This document shows positions 16,675 to 24,644 of a stretch of 64,000 nucleotides of DNA, piece by piece. The notes beneath the pieces were generated by a model. The model had not been told where the DNA came from. It searched no databases and worked only from the letters and a program-made list of their open reading frames with translations. Both the position numbers and the translations under genes were made by a program. Position 1 is the stretch's first letter. The number at the start of each line of letters is the position of its first letter. Source of the DNA: Polaromonas sp047303325 (GTDB lineage Bacteria > Pseudomonadota > Gammaproteobacteria > Burkholderiales > Burkholderiaceae_C). The stretch is from positions 62,001-126,000 of the forward strand of contig NZ_JBKBEX010000009.1 of NCBI RefSeq assembly GCF_047303325.1. The letters run 5' to 3'.

Positions 16675-16749
16675 ACAAGTGGCTCGGGGCCATCAAGTCT
16701 GCGGAAGGTTCGCAGCGCCTCACGAGCACAAATGAAAAGGAGCATTTAC

Positions 16750-16953
16750 ATGCCCAAAATGAAGACCAAGAGCGGCGCTAAAAAGCGTTTCCGCGTTCGT
16801 CCGGGTGGTACCGTCAAGCGCGGCCAAGCCTTCAAACGTCACATCCTGACCAAGAAGACCACCAAAAACAAACGCCATCTGCGTGGTGCGGTGACTGTTC
16901 ATGAGACCAATATGGGTCACATGGCACAGATGCTCCCAGGCCAGGGCATTTAA
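16750..16953 (+). CDS. rpmI: 50S ribosomal protein L35
   Basis: A basic 67-residue ribosomal protein with the diagnostic N-terminus MPKMKTKSGAKKRFRV and a Lys/Arg-rich middle (HILTKKTTKNKRHLRG). The ATG at 16750 matches the family start; AAAAGGAG lies about nine bases upstream. The in-frame ATG at 16732 contains the ribosome site and is unlikely. rplT follows after 25 bp. Confidence 0.96.
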   Translation: MPKMKTKSGAKKRFRVRPGGTVKRGQAFKRHILTKKTTKNKRHLRGAVTVHETNMGHMAQMLPGQGI

Positions 16954-16978
16954 TTAACGACGAACAAGGAGTACACAC

Positions 16979-17338
16979 ATGCCTCGCGTCAAACGTGGTG
17001 TAACGGCTCGCGCCCGCCACAAAAAAGTTTTAACCCTTGCAAAAGGTTTCCGCGGCCGCCGCGGCAATGTCTTCCGTATCGCCAAAGAAGCGGTAATGAA
17101 GGCCGGGCAATATGCCTACCGTGACCGCCGTACCAAGAAGCGCGTGTTCCGCCAGTTGTGGATCGCCCGTATCAATGCTGCAAGCCGTTCATTCGGCCTG
17201 ACCTACAGCCAGTTCGCCAACGGCCTGAAGAAAGCCGGCATCGAGATCGACCGCAAGGTTCTGTCCGACATGGCCATCAATGACAGCGCTGCTTTCGGCG
17301 CCATCGTTGAACAGGTGAAAGCCAAGCTGGCCGCCTGA
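16979..17338 (+). CDS. rplT: 50S ribosomal protein L20
   Basis: A 119-residue 23S rRNA-binding assembly protein. The N-terminus MPRVKRGVTARARHKKVL and the conserved GFRGRRGNVFRIAKEAVMKA and RQLWIARINAA stretches identify it. AAGGAG precedes the ATG. In other bacteria L20 also represses its own operon. An intrinsic terminator follows 53 bp after the stop. Confidence 0.97.
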   Translation: MPRVKRGVTARARHKKVLTLAKGFRGRRGNVFRIAKEAVMKAGQYAYRDRRTKKRVFRQLWIARINAASRSFGLTYSQFANGLKKAGIEIDRKVLSDMAINDSAAFGAIVEQVKAKLAA

Positions 17339-17391
17339 TTTTCAGGCCAGGCAGTATTGACGCTACTCAATCGCTGCCTGCGCAAGAAAAT

Positions 17392-17427
17392 AAGGGCTGG
17401 AGCTTGAAAAGGCTCTGGCCCTTTTTT
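17392..17427 (+). terminator. intrinsic terminator after rplT
   Basis: GGGCTGGAGC (17394-17403) pairs with GCTCTGGCCC (17412-17421), with two G-U pairs, flanked by AA/TT and followed by six Ts. It lies 93 bp upstream of pheS and could also act as a read-through attenuator for pheST. Confidence 0.85.
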
Positions 17428-17519
17428 ATGGTTTTTTCCGCAGTGCTTACTCTCCGCTGGCGTGATGCGAGTGCTGCCGAAAGCGCCTTTGCCGTTTTGT
17501 ATTTCGAACAAGAGAACGT

Positions 17520-18584
17520 ATGACCCAACCTGATGCCCTCCAAGAACTGGTCAGCAGCGCCCAGGCCAGCTTTGCGCAGGCCAACACGCCCGCCGATCTG
17601 GAAAACGCCAAAGCGCAGTTTCTGGGCAAGACCGGCCGCGTAACCGAGTTGATGAAGGGCATGGCGGCCCTCAGTGTGGAAGAGAAAAAATCCCGCGGTG
17701 CCGCCATCAACCTGGCCAAGCAGGCCATTGAAGCCGCGTTGAACGCGCGCCGCCAGGCGCTGGCCGATGCCGAGCTGCAAAAGCAGCTGAAAGCAGAAGC
17801 GCTCGACGTGAGCCTGCCCGGTCGCCAGCGCGTGCAGGGCGGCCTGCATCCCGTGTCGCTGACGCTGGAACGTATCGAAGGCATTTTCGGCTCCATGGGT
17901 TTCGACGTGGCCCAGGGCCCCGAGATCGAGACCGACTGGTTCAACTTCACCGCGCTTAACACGCCTGAAGACCATCCGGCGCGGTCCATGCACGACACCT
18001 TTTACGTCGAAGGCGGCACCGAGGCCGCGCCCAACCTGCTGCGCACCCATACCAGCCCGATGCAGATCCGCTATGCGGTGCAGCATGTCAAGAAGCACCG
18101 TGCCCTGATTGATGCCGGCGGCCGCATGCCCGAGATCCGCGTCATCGCGCCGGGCCGCACCTACCGTGTCGACAGTGATGCCACCCACTCGCCCATGTTC
18201 CACCAGTGTGAAGGCCTGTGGATAGGCGAGAACGTGAGCTTCAAGGACCTCAAGTTCGTCTTCACCGATTTTTGCCGCACCTTCTTTGAAAGCGACGACC
18301 TGGTGCTGCGTTTTAGGCCCAGCTTTTTCCCCTTCACCGAGCCCAGCGCCGAGATCGACATCCAGTTCCAGACCGGTCCGCTTGCCGGCCGCTGGCTGGA
18401 AGTGGCCGGCTCCGGCCAGGTGCACCCGAACGTGGTGCGCAACATGGGCCTGGATCCCGAGAAATACATCGGCTTTGCCTTCGGCATGGGCCCGGACCGC
18501 CTGACCATGCTGCGCTATGGTGTCAACGACCTGCGCCTGTTCTTCGACGGCGACATCCGCTTCCTCTCGCAGTTCCAGTCATAA
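17520..18584 (+). CDS. pheS: phenylalanyl-tRNA synthetase alpha subunit
   Basis: The catalytic subunit of the alpha2-beta2 class II synthetase for tRNA-Phe, 354 residues. It has an N-terminal coiled-coil region (about residues 1-90) and a core with GGLHPVSLTLERI, GPEIETDWFNF, ALNTPEDHPARSMHDTFY, the motif 2 region RTYRVDSDATHSPMFHQ and the motif 3 region GFAFGMGPDRLTMLRYG. The start at 17520 gives the family N-terminus. pheT follows after 31 bp. Confidence 0.97.
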   Translation: MTQPDALQELVSSAQASFAQANTPADLENAKAQFLGKTGRVTELMKGMAALSVEEKKSRGAAINLAKQAIEAALNARRQALADAELQKQLKAEALDVSLPGRQRVQGGLHPVSLTLERIEGIFGSMGFDVAQGPEIETDWFNFTALNTPEDHPARSMHDTFYVEGGTEAAPNLLRTHTSPMQIRYAVQHVKKHRALIDAGGRMPEIRVIAPGRTYRVDSDATHSPMFHQCEGLWIGENVSFKDLKFVFTDFCRTFFESDDLVLRFRPSFFPFTEPSAEIDIQFQTGPLAGRWLEVAGSGQVHPNVVRNMGLDPEKYIGFAFGMGPDRLTMLRYGVNDLRLFFDGDIRFLSQFQS

Positions 18585-18615
18585 GCCACAAGAACAAGAA
18601 CAACAAGGTCTCACC

Positions 18616-21042
18616 ATGCAATTCCCAGAATCCTGGTTGCGCGAATTCTGCAACCCGCCGCTCAGTACCCAGCAGCTCGCCGACACCCTCACCATGGCCG
18701 GCCTGGAGGTCGAAGAGCTCAAGCCCGTGGCGCCGCCCTTCACCAAGATCGTCGTCGGTGAAATCAAGGAGGCCGTCCAGCATCCTGACGCCGACCGCCT
18801 GCGCGTCTGCCAGGTCGACGTGGGGCAGGGTAGCCTGCTCAACATCGTCTGCGGCGCGCCCAACGCCCGCGTCGGTATCAAGGTGCCCTGCGCCCTGGTC
18901 GGCGCCGAACTGCCGCCCGGCGAAGACGGCAAACCTTTCCTGATCAAGGTCGGCAAGCTGCGCGGCGTCGAAAGCCAGGGCATGCTGTGCTCGGCGCGCG
19001 AACTCAAGCTCTCCGAAGACCACGGCGGCCTGCTCGAACTGGCTGCCGATGCGCCGCTGGGCCAGGACATCCGCGAACACCTGCGCCTGGACGACACCCT
19101 GTTCACCCTCAAGCTCACGCCCAACCTCGCGCATTGCCTGAGCGTCTACGGCGTCGCGCGCGAAGTCGCAGCGCTCACCGGCGCGCCGCTGCACACGCCG
19201 TCCATCCCGGCCGTGGCCGCGGCCGACACGACCAAGGTGCCGGTCAAGATCAGCGCCCCCGATCTCTGCGGCCGCTTTTCGGGCCGCGTGGTGCGCAATG
19301 TCGACACCAAGGCCGCGACGCCGCAATGGATGGTGGACCGCTTGGCGCGCTGCGGCCAGCGCAGCGTGACCGCGCTGGTCGACATCTCCAACTACGTGAT
19401 GTTCGAGCTCGGCCGTCCCTCGCACATCTTTGACCTCGACAAAATCCACGGCGGACTTGACGTCCGCTGGGGCAAGCCCGGCGAGACGCTCAAGCTGCTC
19501 AACGGCAATACCGTGACGGTTGATGAAAAGGTTGGCGTGATCGCCGACGATGCCCAGGTTGAGTCCCTGGCCGGCATCATGGGCGGCGATGCCACCGCGG
19601 TGTCCGACGACACCAAACATGTTTACGTGGAAGCCGCTTTCTGGTGGCCCAAGTCCATTGCCGGCCGTTCGCGCCGCTACAACTTCTCGACCGATGCGGG
19701 CCACCGTTTCGAGCGCGGCGTTGACCCCGGCCAGACCGTGGAGCACATAGAGCGCATCACCCAGCTGATCATCGACATCTGCGGCACGCCGCAAACCGCC
19801 TGCGGCCCCATGGACGACCAGCAGGTCAATGTGCCCAAGGCGGCACCTGTCACGCTGCGTGTGGCGCGTGCCGCCAAGGTCATCGGCATGCCGCTCACGC
19901 AGGCGCAATGCCTGGACGCGATCCAGCGCCTGGGCTTGCCGGTGGCGCAGGGCGAGGGCACGCTGACCGTGACGCCGCCCAGCTACCGCTTTGACCTGCA
20001 GATCGAGGAAGACCTCATCGAGGAAGTGGTGCGCATGGTGGGCTACCAGCAGTTGCCCGACACGCCGCCGCTGGCGCCCATCACGGCGCGGCTGCGTCTC
20101 GAGGCCGAGCGCAGCCCCTTTGCCGTGCGCCGCGCACTGGCTTCCTTGGGCTACCAGGAAACCATTAACTTCAGCTTTGTGGAAGAGCGCTGGGAGCACG
20201 AACTCGCCGGCAACGCTAACCCCATCAAGCTGCTCAACCCGATCGCCAGCCAGATGAGCGTCATGCGCTCCTCGCTGCTGGGCTCGCTGCTGCAGGTGCT
20301 CAAGTTCAACCTGGACCGCAAGGCTTCTCGCGTGAACGTGTTTGAGTTGGGCCGCGTCTTCCTGCGTGATGCCCAGGCCCAGAACACAGACACCACCGTA
20401 GCTGGTTTCAGCCAACCCATGCGCGTCGCCGGCCTGGCCTACGGTCCTCGGGCTGCCCTGAGTTGGAGTCAGTCCGACAAGGCAGTGGATTTCTTCGACA
20501 TCAAGGGCGATGTCGAGGCTTTGCTCGCGCCGCTCCAGGCGGTCTTTGCGCCCGCCGCGCATCCCGCCATGCACCCCGGCCGCTGCGCCAGCGTGTCGGT
20601 GGGCGGCAAGGCCATAGGCTTTGTGGGCGAGCTGCATCCGCAGTGGCGCCAGGGCTATGACCTGGCCCAGGCGCCACTGCTGTTCGAGCTCGAACTGGAC
20701 GCGGTCCTGCAGCGCCCGGTGCCCGAGTTCAAGCCGGTCAGCAAACTCCAGCCCGTGGAGCGCGATATCGCCGTCATCGTGCCGGAGAGTGCCACACACG
20801 CCGCGCTCATGGCGGCCATTCACGGCGCGGCCACGCAAGGCCTGCTCAAGGATGCCGCCCTGTTTGACGTCTACAGGCCGCAACAGGCCAGCGCCAGCAT
20901 GCAACTGGGCGAAAAAAGCCTGGCCGTGCGCTTGGTGCTTTCGAGCGACACCGCTACACTGACCGACGAGGAGATTGAGGCGGCCGTTCAGGCGGTTCTC
21001 GCGAATCTGCAGGGTCAACTCGGGGCGCGCCTGCGTGCCTGA
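18616..21042 (+). CDS. pheT: phenylalanyl-tRNA synthetase beta subunit
   Basis: The structural, editing and tRNA-binding subunit, 808 residues. The N-terminus MQFPESWLREFCNPPLS starts at 18616. A tRNA-binding OB domain follows (about residues 40-150, containing HPDADRLRVCQVDVG), then the B3/B4 editing domain, the B5 domain and the inactive synthetase-like domain (NFSFVEERWEHELAGN). The C-terminal anticodon-binding domain contains SKLQPVERDIAVIVPES. Upstream frame extension into pheS was rejected. ihfA follows 47 bp later. Confidence 0.97.
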   Translation: MQFPESWLREFCNPPLSTQQLADTLTMAGLEVEELKPVAPPFTKIVVGEIKEAVQHPDADRLRVCQVDVGQGSLLNIVCGAPNARVGIKVPCALVGAELPPGEDGKPFLIKVGKLRGVESQGMLCSARELKLSEDHGGLLELAADAPLGQDIREHLRLDDTLFTLKLTPNLAHCLSVYGVAREVAALTGAPLHTPSIPAVAAADTTKVPVKISAPDLCGRFSGRVVRNVDTKAATPQWMVDRLARCGQRSVTALVDISNYVMFELGRPSHIFDLDKIHGGLDVRWGKPGETLKLLNGNTVTVDEKVGVIADDAQVESLAGIMGGDATAVSDDTKHVYVEAAFWWPKSIAGRSRRYNFSTDAGHRFERGVDPGQTVEHIERITQLIIDICGTPQTACGPMDDQQVNVPKAAPVTLRVARAAKVIGMPLTQAQCLDAIQRLGLPVAQGEGTLTVTPPSYRFDLQIEEDLIEEVVRMVGYQQLPDTPPLAPITARLRLEAERSPFAVRRALASLGYQETINFSFVEERWEHELAGNANPIKLLNPIASQMSVMRSSLLGSLLQVLKFNLDRKASRVNVFELGRVFLRDAQAQNTDTTVAGFSQPMRVAGLAYGPRAALSWSQSDKAVDFFDIKGDVEALLAPLQAVFAPAAHPAMHPGRCASVSVGGKAIGFVGELHPQWRQGYDLAQAPLLFELELDAVLQRPVPEFKPVSKLQPVERDIAVIVPESATHAALMAAIHGAATQGLLKDAALFDVYRPQQASASMQLGEKSLAVRLVLSSDTATLTDEEIEAAVQAVLANLQGQLGARLRA

Positions 21043-21089
21043 GGCTTCCACGAACCTTCCAAAATAAAAAACGCCAGGAGCACTGCCGC

Positions 21090-21416
21090 ATGGAATTTTC
21101 TGTAGAAAGCCTGGAGACCCCGGCACTGACCAAGGCGCATCTTGCCGAATTGCTGTTTGAGCAGATAGGGCTCAACAAACGCGAATCGAAAGACATGATT
21201 GACGCGTTTTTCGACCTGATTTCGGACAGCCTGGTGGACGGAAATGATGTAAAAATTTCCGGTTTTGGCAATTTCCAGATCCGCACCAAGGCGCCGCGTC
21301 CCGGCCGCAACCCCCGCACTGGCGAAGCCATCCCCATCCAGGCCCGTCGCGTGGTCACTTTCCACGCCAGCCACAAGCTCAAAGACCAGATTCAGGGCGA
21401 AAACCCGGCCGAATAG
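21090..21416 (+). CDS. ihfA: integration host factor alpha subunit
   Basis: A nucleoid DNA-bending protein of 108 residues that pairs with IhfB. HU/IHF landmarks are LTKAHLAELLFEQIGLNKRE, DGNDVKISGFGNFQIR and the beta-arm stretch RPGRNPRTGEAIPI with the intercalating Pro, followed by VVTFHASHKLK. It has a short N-terminal extension compared with E. coli IHF-alpha. The position downstream of pheT is conserved in proteobacteria. Confidence 0.95.
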   Translation: MEFSVESLETPALTKAHLAELLFEQIGLNKRESKDMIDAFFDLISDSLVDGNDVKISGFGNFQIRTKAPRPGRNPRTGEAIPIQARRVVTFHASHKLKDQIQGENPAE

Positions 21417-21595
21417 CCCCCGGGCTGCGCTCGCGGGCAGCGCGGACACCGTCTTATTGCACCGCAGTGGCGAGTTGGTAACTTCGTGTTACTTGTGTGA
21501 CGGAGCAACAGATTTCAAAAAAGCCAAGCAACTCTTTGCGCTAACTTTCGACTTAGAGTAGATTTGGAGGTTTCCTCCTTAGCGCATTGATTTAA

Positions 21596-22084
21596 TTGGA
21601 GAAAACTCTTCCACCCATCCCGGCGAAACGCTATTTCACTATCGGTGAAGTCAGCGATTTGTGCGGCGTCAAACCTCACGTGCTCCGTTATTGGGAGCAA
21701 GAGTTTACGCAGCTGCGCCCGATGAAAAGGCGCGGCAACCGGCGCTACTACCAGCACCATGAGGTGCTCATGATCCGGCGCATCCGCGACCTGCTCTACG
21801 ACCAGGGCTTCACAATCAGCGGCGCGCGCAACAAGCTTCAGGAAATCGTCCAGATCGAACGCGACAAGCGCCGCAACGGGGAGGTCATGCTTGACGGTGT
21901 TGAAGTGCTTGAAGGCGGCGATTCGCTGCTCGAAGACTTTGAGGACTCCACCGACCAAGCCGACTTTGAAGACAGCGAACCCGAGGGCGCCGACCTGCCC
22001 ACGGGGGCTGCAGCGCAGCAAAGGTTGCTGCTGGTGCGCCGCGAGTTGTTCGAAATCCGCGATCTCCTGAGCAACAACCACTGA
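21596..22084 (+). CDS. MerR-family transcriptional regulator
   Basis: A 162-residue regulator with an N-terminal winged HTH (RYFTIGEVSDLCGVKPHVLRY, then the RRGNRRYYQHHEVLMI wing), a dimerisation helix and an acidic C-terminal tail, lacking the metal-binding cysteines of MerR itself. The TTG at 21596 is the best start because no ATG precedes the HTH. The only strong ribosome-site sequence upstream, GGAGG at 21566, is 25 bp away and lies in a small GGAGG-TTT-CCTCC hairpin. The gene habitually follows ihfA in beta-proteobacteria. Its target genes are not known to me. Confidence 0.85.
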   Translation: MEKTLPPIPAKRYFTIGEVSDLCGVKPHVLRYWEQEFTQLRPMKRRGNRRYYQHHEVLMIRRIRDLLYDQGFTISGARNKLQEIVQIERDKRRNGEVMLDGVEVLEGGDSLLEDFEDSTDQADFEDSEPEGADLPTGAAAQQRLLLVRRELFEIRDLLSNNH

Positions 22085-22103
22085 GAAGTGCTTTGCGGCA
22101 GGC

Positions 22104-22109
22104 TATAAT
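22104..22109 (+). promoter_or_regulatory. -10 element of the tRNA-Pro gene
   Basis: A perfect TATAAT hexamer lies 11 bp before the tRNA. No good -35 is visible at 16-18 bp spacing. Confidence 0.6.
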
Positions 22110-22120
22110 CTAAGGCTTGT

Positions 22121-22197
22121 CGGTGTGTGGCGCAGCCTGGTAGCGCACTTGCATGGGGTGCAAGGGGTCGAAGGTTCGAATCCTTTCACACCGACCA
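22121..22197 (+). tRNA. tRNA-Pro (anticodon GGG)
   Basis: A 77-base cloverleaf with acceptor stem CGGTGTG/CACACCG, D-arm GCGC..GCGC, anticodon stem CTTGC/GCAAG around loop ATGGGGT (anticodon GGG), T-arm AAGG-TTCGAAT-CCTT and an encoded CCA end. GGG reads CCC proline codons. It has its own TATAAT upstream and a terminator downstream. Confidence 0.97.
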
Positions 22198-22212
22198 TTA
22201 AAACCAACAGAG

Positions 22213-22243
22213 AGCCGGTTAGCGTTTGCTAACCGGCTTTTTT
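22213..22243 (+). terminator. intrinsic terminator of tRNA-Pro
   Basis: AGCCGGTTAGC (22213-22223) and GCTAACCGGCT (22228-22238) form a perfect 11-bp stem with loop GTTT and a T-tract. Confidence 0.95.
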
Positions 22244-22257
22244 GTTTTTGTCCGCGA

Positions 22258-22980
22258 TTACCCGGCCGTAGTTGCGCCCTCTACCGCCCGGCGAAGCGCG
22301 GCCCGCGCCAGCAGGCGCGTCGAGTCCAGGGTCGGCAAGGGCGAGTTCGCGTCACTCATGATCAGCGGAATCTCGGTGCAGCCCAGCACCACGGCATCGC
22401 AGCCTGCGCCCTTCATGCGCGACATGACTTGCTGGAAATAGGTGATCGCCTCGGGTTTGAACACGCCGTAAACCAGCTCGTCCATGATGATGCGGTTGAT
22501 CTCGTCACGTTCGGCATCGGTGGGCCGCAGGAAGTCCAGCCCGCGCGCGCGGAGCTTCTCAGGGTAGACCTCGCTGCCCACCAGCCAGCGTGTGCCGGTG
22601 ATACCCAGGCGGAGAAACCCACGCTGCGCGGCTTCCGCGGCGACGACTTCGGCGATGTGCAGCCAGGGCAGCGGTGATCGCGCCTCCACGTGGGCGAAGG
22701 CCTGGTGAATCGTGTTGTCGGGGCAGATCAGGAAGTCGGCGCCCGCCGCCTTGAGCTTGTGGACCGAGGCCAGCATGATGTCGCCGACGCCGCGCCAGTC
22801 GTTCTGGTAAATGCAGGCCATGTAGTCGGAGAGCGAGGGCGTGTGCAGCGATACCTCGGGATGGGCGTGCGGGCCCAGCAGCTTGGCGCCTTCGGTGCAG
22901 ATGGTCTGGTAACAAAGCGCCGCGCCTTCCGCGGAGCAGCCGACGATGCCGATGTGTTGGGGTTTGGTGCTGGGGTTCAT
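22258..22980 (-). CDS. aspartate/glutamate racemase family protein
   Basis: A cofactor-independent amino-acid racemase fold, 240 residues. Both catalytic cysteine motifs are visible: ICPDNTIHQAF (about residue 82 onward) and VLGCTEIPLIM near residue 200. The N-terminus HIGIVGCSAEGAALCY resembles YgeA/aspartate racemases. The usual N-terminal IGGMSW motif is here IVGCSAEG, so the natural substrate may differ. It is downstream of and co-directional with the damaged LysR gene. Confidence 0.85.
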   Translation of the reverse strand: MNPSTKPQHIGIVGCSAEGAALCYQTICTEGAKLLGPHAHPEVSLHTPSLSDYMACIYQNDWRGVGDIMLASVHKLKAAGADFLICPDNTIHQAFAHVEARSPLPWLHIAEVVAAEAAQRGFLRLGITGTRWLVGSEVYPEKLRARGLDFLRPTDAERDEINRIIMDELVYGVFKPEAITYFQQVMSRMKGAGCDAVVLGCTEIPLIMSDANSPLPTLDSTRLLARAALRRAVEGATTAG

Positions 22981-23101
22981 GGGCTTGGATGGGTGTTGAT
23001 GTGCGAAGGCCTGTTTGCCGGCACTTGTTGGATCAGCTAGCGCCGCTGCTGCGTGTTTTCAATCCCCCGGAAAACCCTGAGCGCGCGGCTGCCTGTTCTG
23101 T

Positions 23102-23947
23102 TTATTTGCCGATGGAGTCGGCAAGAAATGCGACCAGCTGGCGTTGCGCTGTGTTCAGGGGCATGGGCGACGAGACCAAGGCCAGCTCGGTGGGCGGCAA
23201 CGGCGGAAACCCGTCTGCCTCGCCCAGCGCGCGATGCTCCGGCAGGACGGCCGTCGTCGGCAGCACACTGATGCCCAGGCCCGATGCGACGGCGGCCTGT
23301 ATGCCGGTGAGGCTGTGGCTGCCAAATACCACGCGCCAGCGTTTGCCGATCTTGTCCAGCGCCCGGACGGCGCGCTGCCGGTAAACGCAGCCTTGCGGGA
23401 ACACGGCCAGCGGCACTTCTTCGTTGTTGGGCATGGCAGTCTTTCCCGTGACCCACACGAGGGATTCGGGCCAGGATGCGATGCATTCTCCGCTGCCGGG
23501 TTCCCGCTTGACCAGCGCGATGTCGATCTCGCCCAGGTGCAGCTTGTGGTGCAGGTCTGTGCTCATGCCGCTCACGGTGTCCAGCCGTACGCCCGGATGG
23601 ATGGCCAGGAAGTCCGACAGCATGGCTGACATACGCTGCGCGTTGAAGTCCTCGGGCACGCCCACGCGCACCGGCGCCAGCACCGTGGGGGCTGACAGCA
23701 TGTCTTCGGCCTCCTGGGCAATCGCAAGCAGGCGGCGCGCATAGGCAGCGAGGATCTCGCCGTGCTCGGTGGGGCTGACGCGCTTGCCTGTCCTGTCACG
23801 CGTTAGCAGGGCGCGGCCGACGTTGTCTTCCAGCTTGCTGATTTGCTGGCTCACGGTGGACTGGGTGCGGTGCACGCGCTCGGCGGCACTCACGGCGAAA
23901 AGCCGGCGTCTGGACCTGTCTTCAGCCGCCGTCCGGCAGGCCCGCAT
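23102..23947 (-). CDS. LysR-family regulator with damaged N-terminus (possible pseudogene)
   Basis: The substrate-binding domain of a LysR regulator is intact (VRVGVPEDFNAQRM, GIQAAVASGLGISVLP), as is the recognition helix AAERVHRTQSTVSQQISKLE. The first part of the HTH is not: the frame reads SRRRLFAVSAAERV in place of the usual start-to-GSF segment. In another frame the bases at about 23896-23910 read DAGFS, similar to the normal (D/E)AG-F-S motif, so a frameshift plus loss of the first 15 or so codons is likely. The start at 23947 is only the nearest ATG; its CATG is shared with the ATG of the aldolase on the other strand. DNA binding is doubtful. Confidence 0.7.
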   Translation of the reverse strand: MRACRTAAEDRSRRRLFAVSAAERVHRTQSTVSQQISKLEDNVGRALLTRDRTGKRVSPTEHGEILAAYARRLLAIAQEAEDMLSAPTVLAPVRVGVPEDFNAQRMSAMLSDFLAIHPGVRLDTVSGMSTDLHHKLHLGEIDIALVKREPGSGECIASWPESLVWVTGKTAMPNNEEVPLAVFPQGCVYRQRAVRALDKIGKRWRVVFGSHSLTGIQAAVASGLGISVLPTTAVLPEHRALGEADGFPPLPPTELALVSSPMPLNTAQRQLVAFLADSIGK

Positions 23948-24644
23948 GGAGCTGGCCGCCTGCTTCCAGCTCGCGGCCAGATTCGGCCTGGAAGAAGGTA
24001 TCTGCAACCACTTCTCCGCGCTCGTGCCGGGCCATGAGGACCTGTTCTTCGTGAACCCCTACGGTTACGCCTTCCGGGAAATCACCGCGTCGCGCCTGCT
24101 GGTCTGTGACTTTGACGGCAATGTGCTGGACGGCGAGGGCCAGCCCGAGGCGACCGCGTTTTTCATCCATGCGCGCCTGCACCGCTTGCAGCCGCGCGTG
24201 CGCGTCGCCTTTCATACCCATATGCCCAACGCCACGGCGCTCAGCATGCTGGAAGGCCCGCCGCTGCTGTGGCTGGGCCAGACCGCGCTGAAGTTCTACG
24301 GGCGCGTCGCGGTCGACGAGCACTACAACGGCCTGGCGCTTGACAACTCCGAGGGCGACCGCATCAGCGCCACGCTGGGCGACGCCGACGTGGTGCTTCT
24401 CAAGAACCACGGCGTGATCGTGACCGGCCCCACGGTGGCCGAAGCCTGGGATGACCTGTATTACCTGGAGCGCGCCGCCGAAGTCCAGCTCAAGGCCATG
24501 AGCACGGGGCGGCCGCTGCGCGGCATTCCGCATGAGGTGGCGCAGCGCGCCTACGAGCAGATGCGGGTGGGTGACCCCGCGAGTGCGCGGGCGCACCTGG
24601 ACAGCATGCTGCGCCTTCTGGAGAAAGACGGCGTGCGGTTTTAG
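23946..24644 (+). CDS. class II aldolase/adducin family protein
   Basis: A zinc-dependent aldolase-fold protein of 232 residues from the ATG at 23946. Metal-binding histidines appear in VAFHTHMPNATALS and LLKNHGVIVTGP, and the N-terminal CNHFSALVPG loop is typical. In-frame sequence before this ATG (from CTG at 23910, DLSSAAVRQAR) also looks like family sequence, so the original start may have been at 23910, where the A of an ATG appears lost at the junction with the LysR gene. Its stop (TAG) overlaps the rdgC stop on the other strand. The substrate is unknown. Confidence 0.82.
   Translation: MELAACFQLAARFGLEEGICNHFSALVPGHEDLFFVNPYGYAFREITASRLLVCDFDGNVLDGEGQPEATAFFIHARLHRLQPRVRVAFHTHMPNATALSMLEGPPLLWLGQTALKFYGRVAVDEHYNGLALDNSEGDRISATLGDADVVLLKNHGVIVTGPTVAEAWDDLYYLERAAEVQLKAMSTGRPLRGIPHEVAQRAYEQMRVGDPASARAHLDSMLRLLEKDGVRF

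Noticed and set aside
18523..21126. 867-codon open frame antisense to pheT
   Set aside because: High-GC codon usage of pheT leaves the opposite strand free of stops. The product is rich in His, Gly, Arg and Gln with no recognisable domain, and pheT is certain.
21421..21462. Hairpin after ihfA as terminator
   Set aside because: GC-rich partial stem (GCTGC/GCAGC) without a T-tract.
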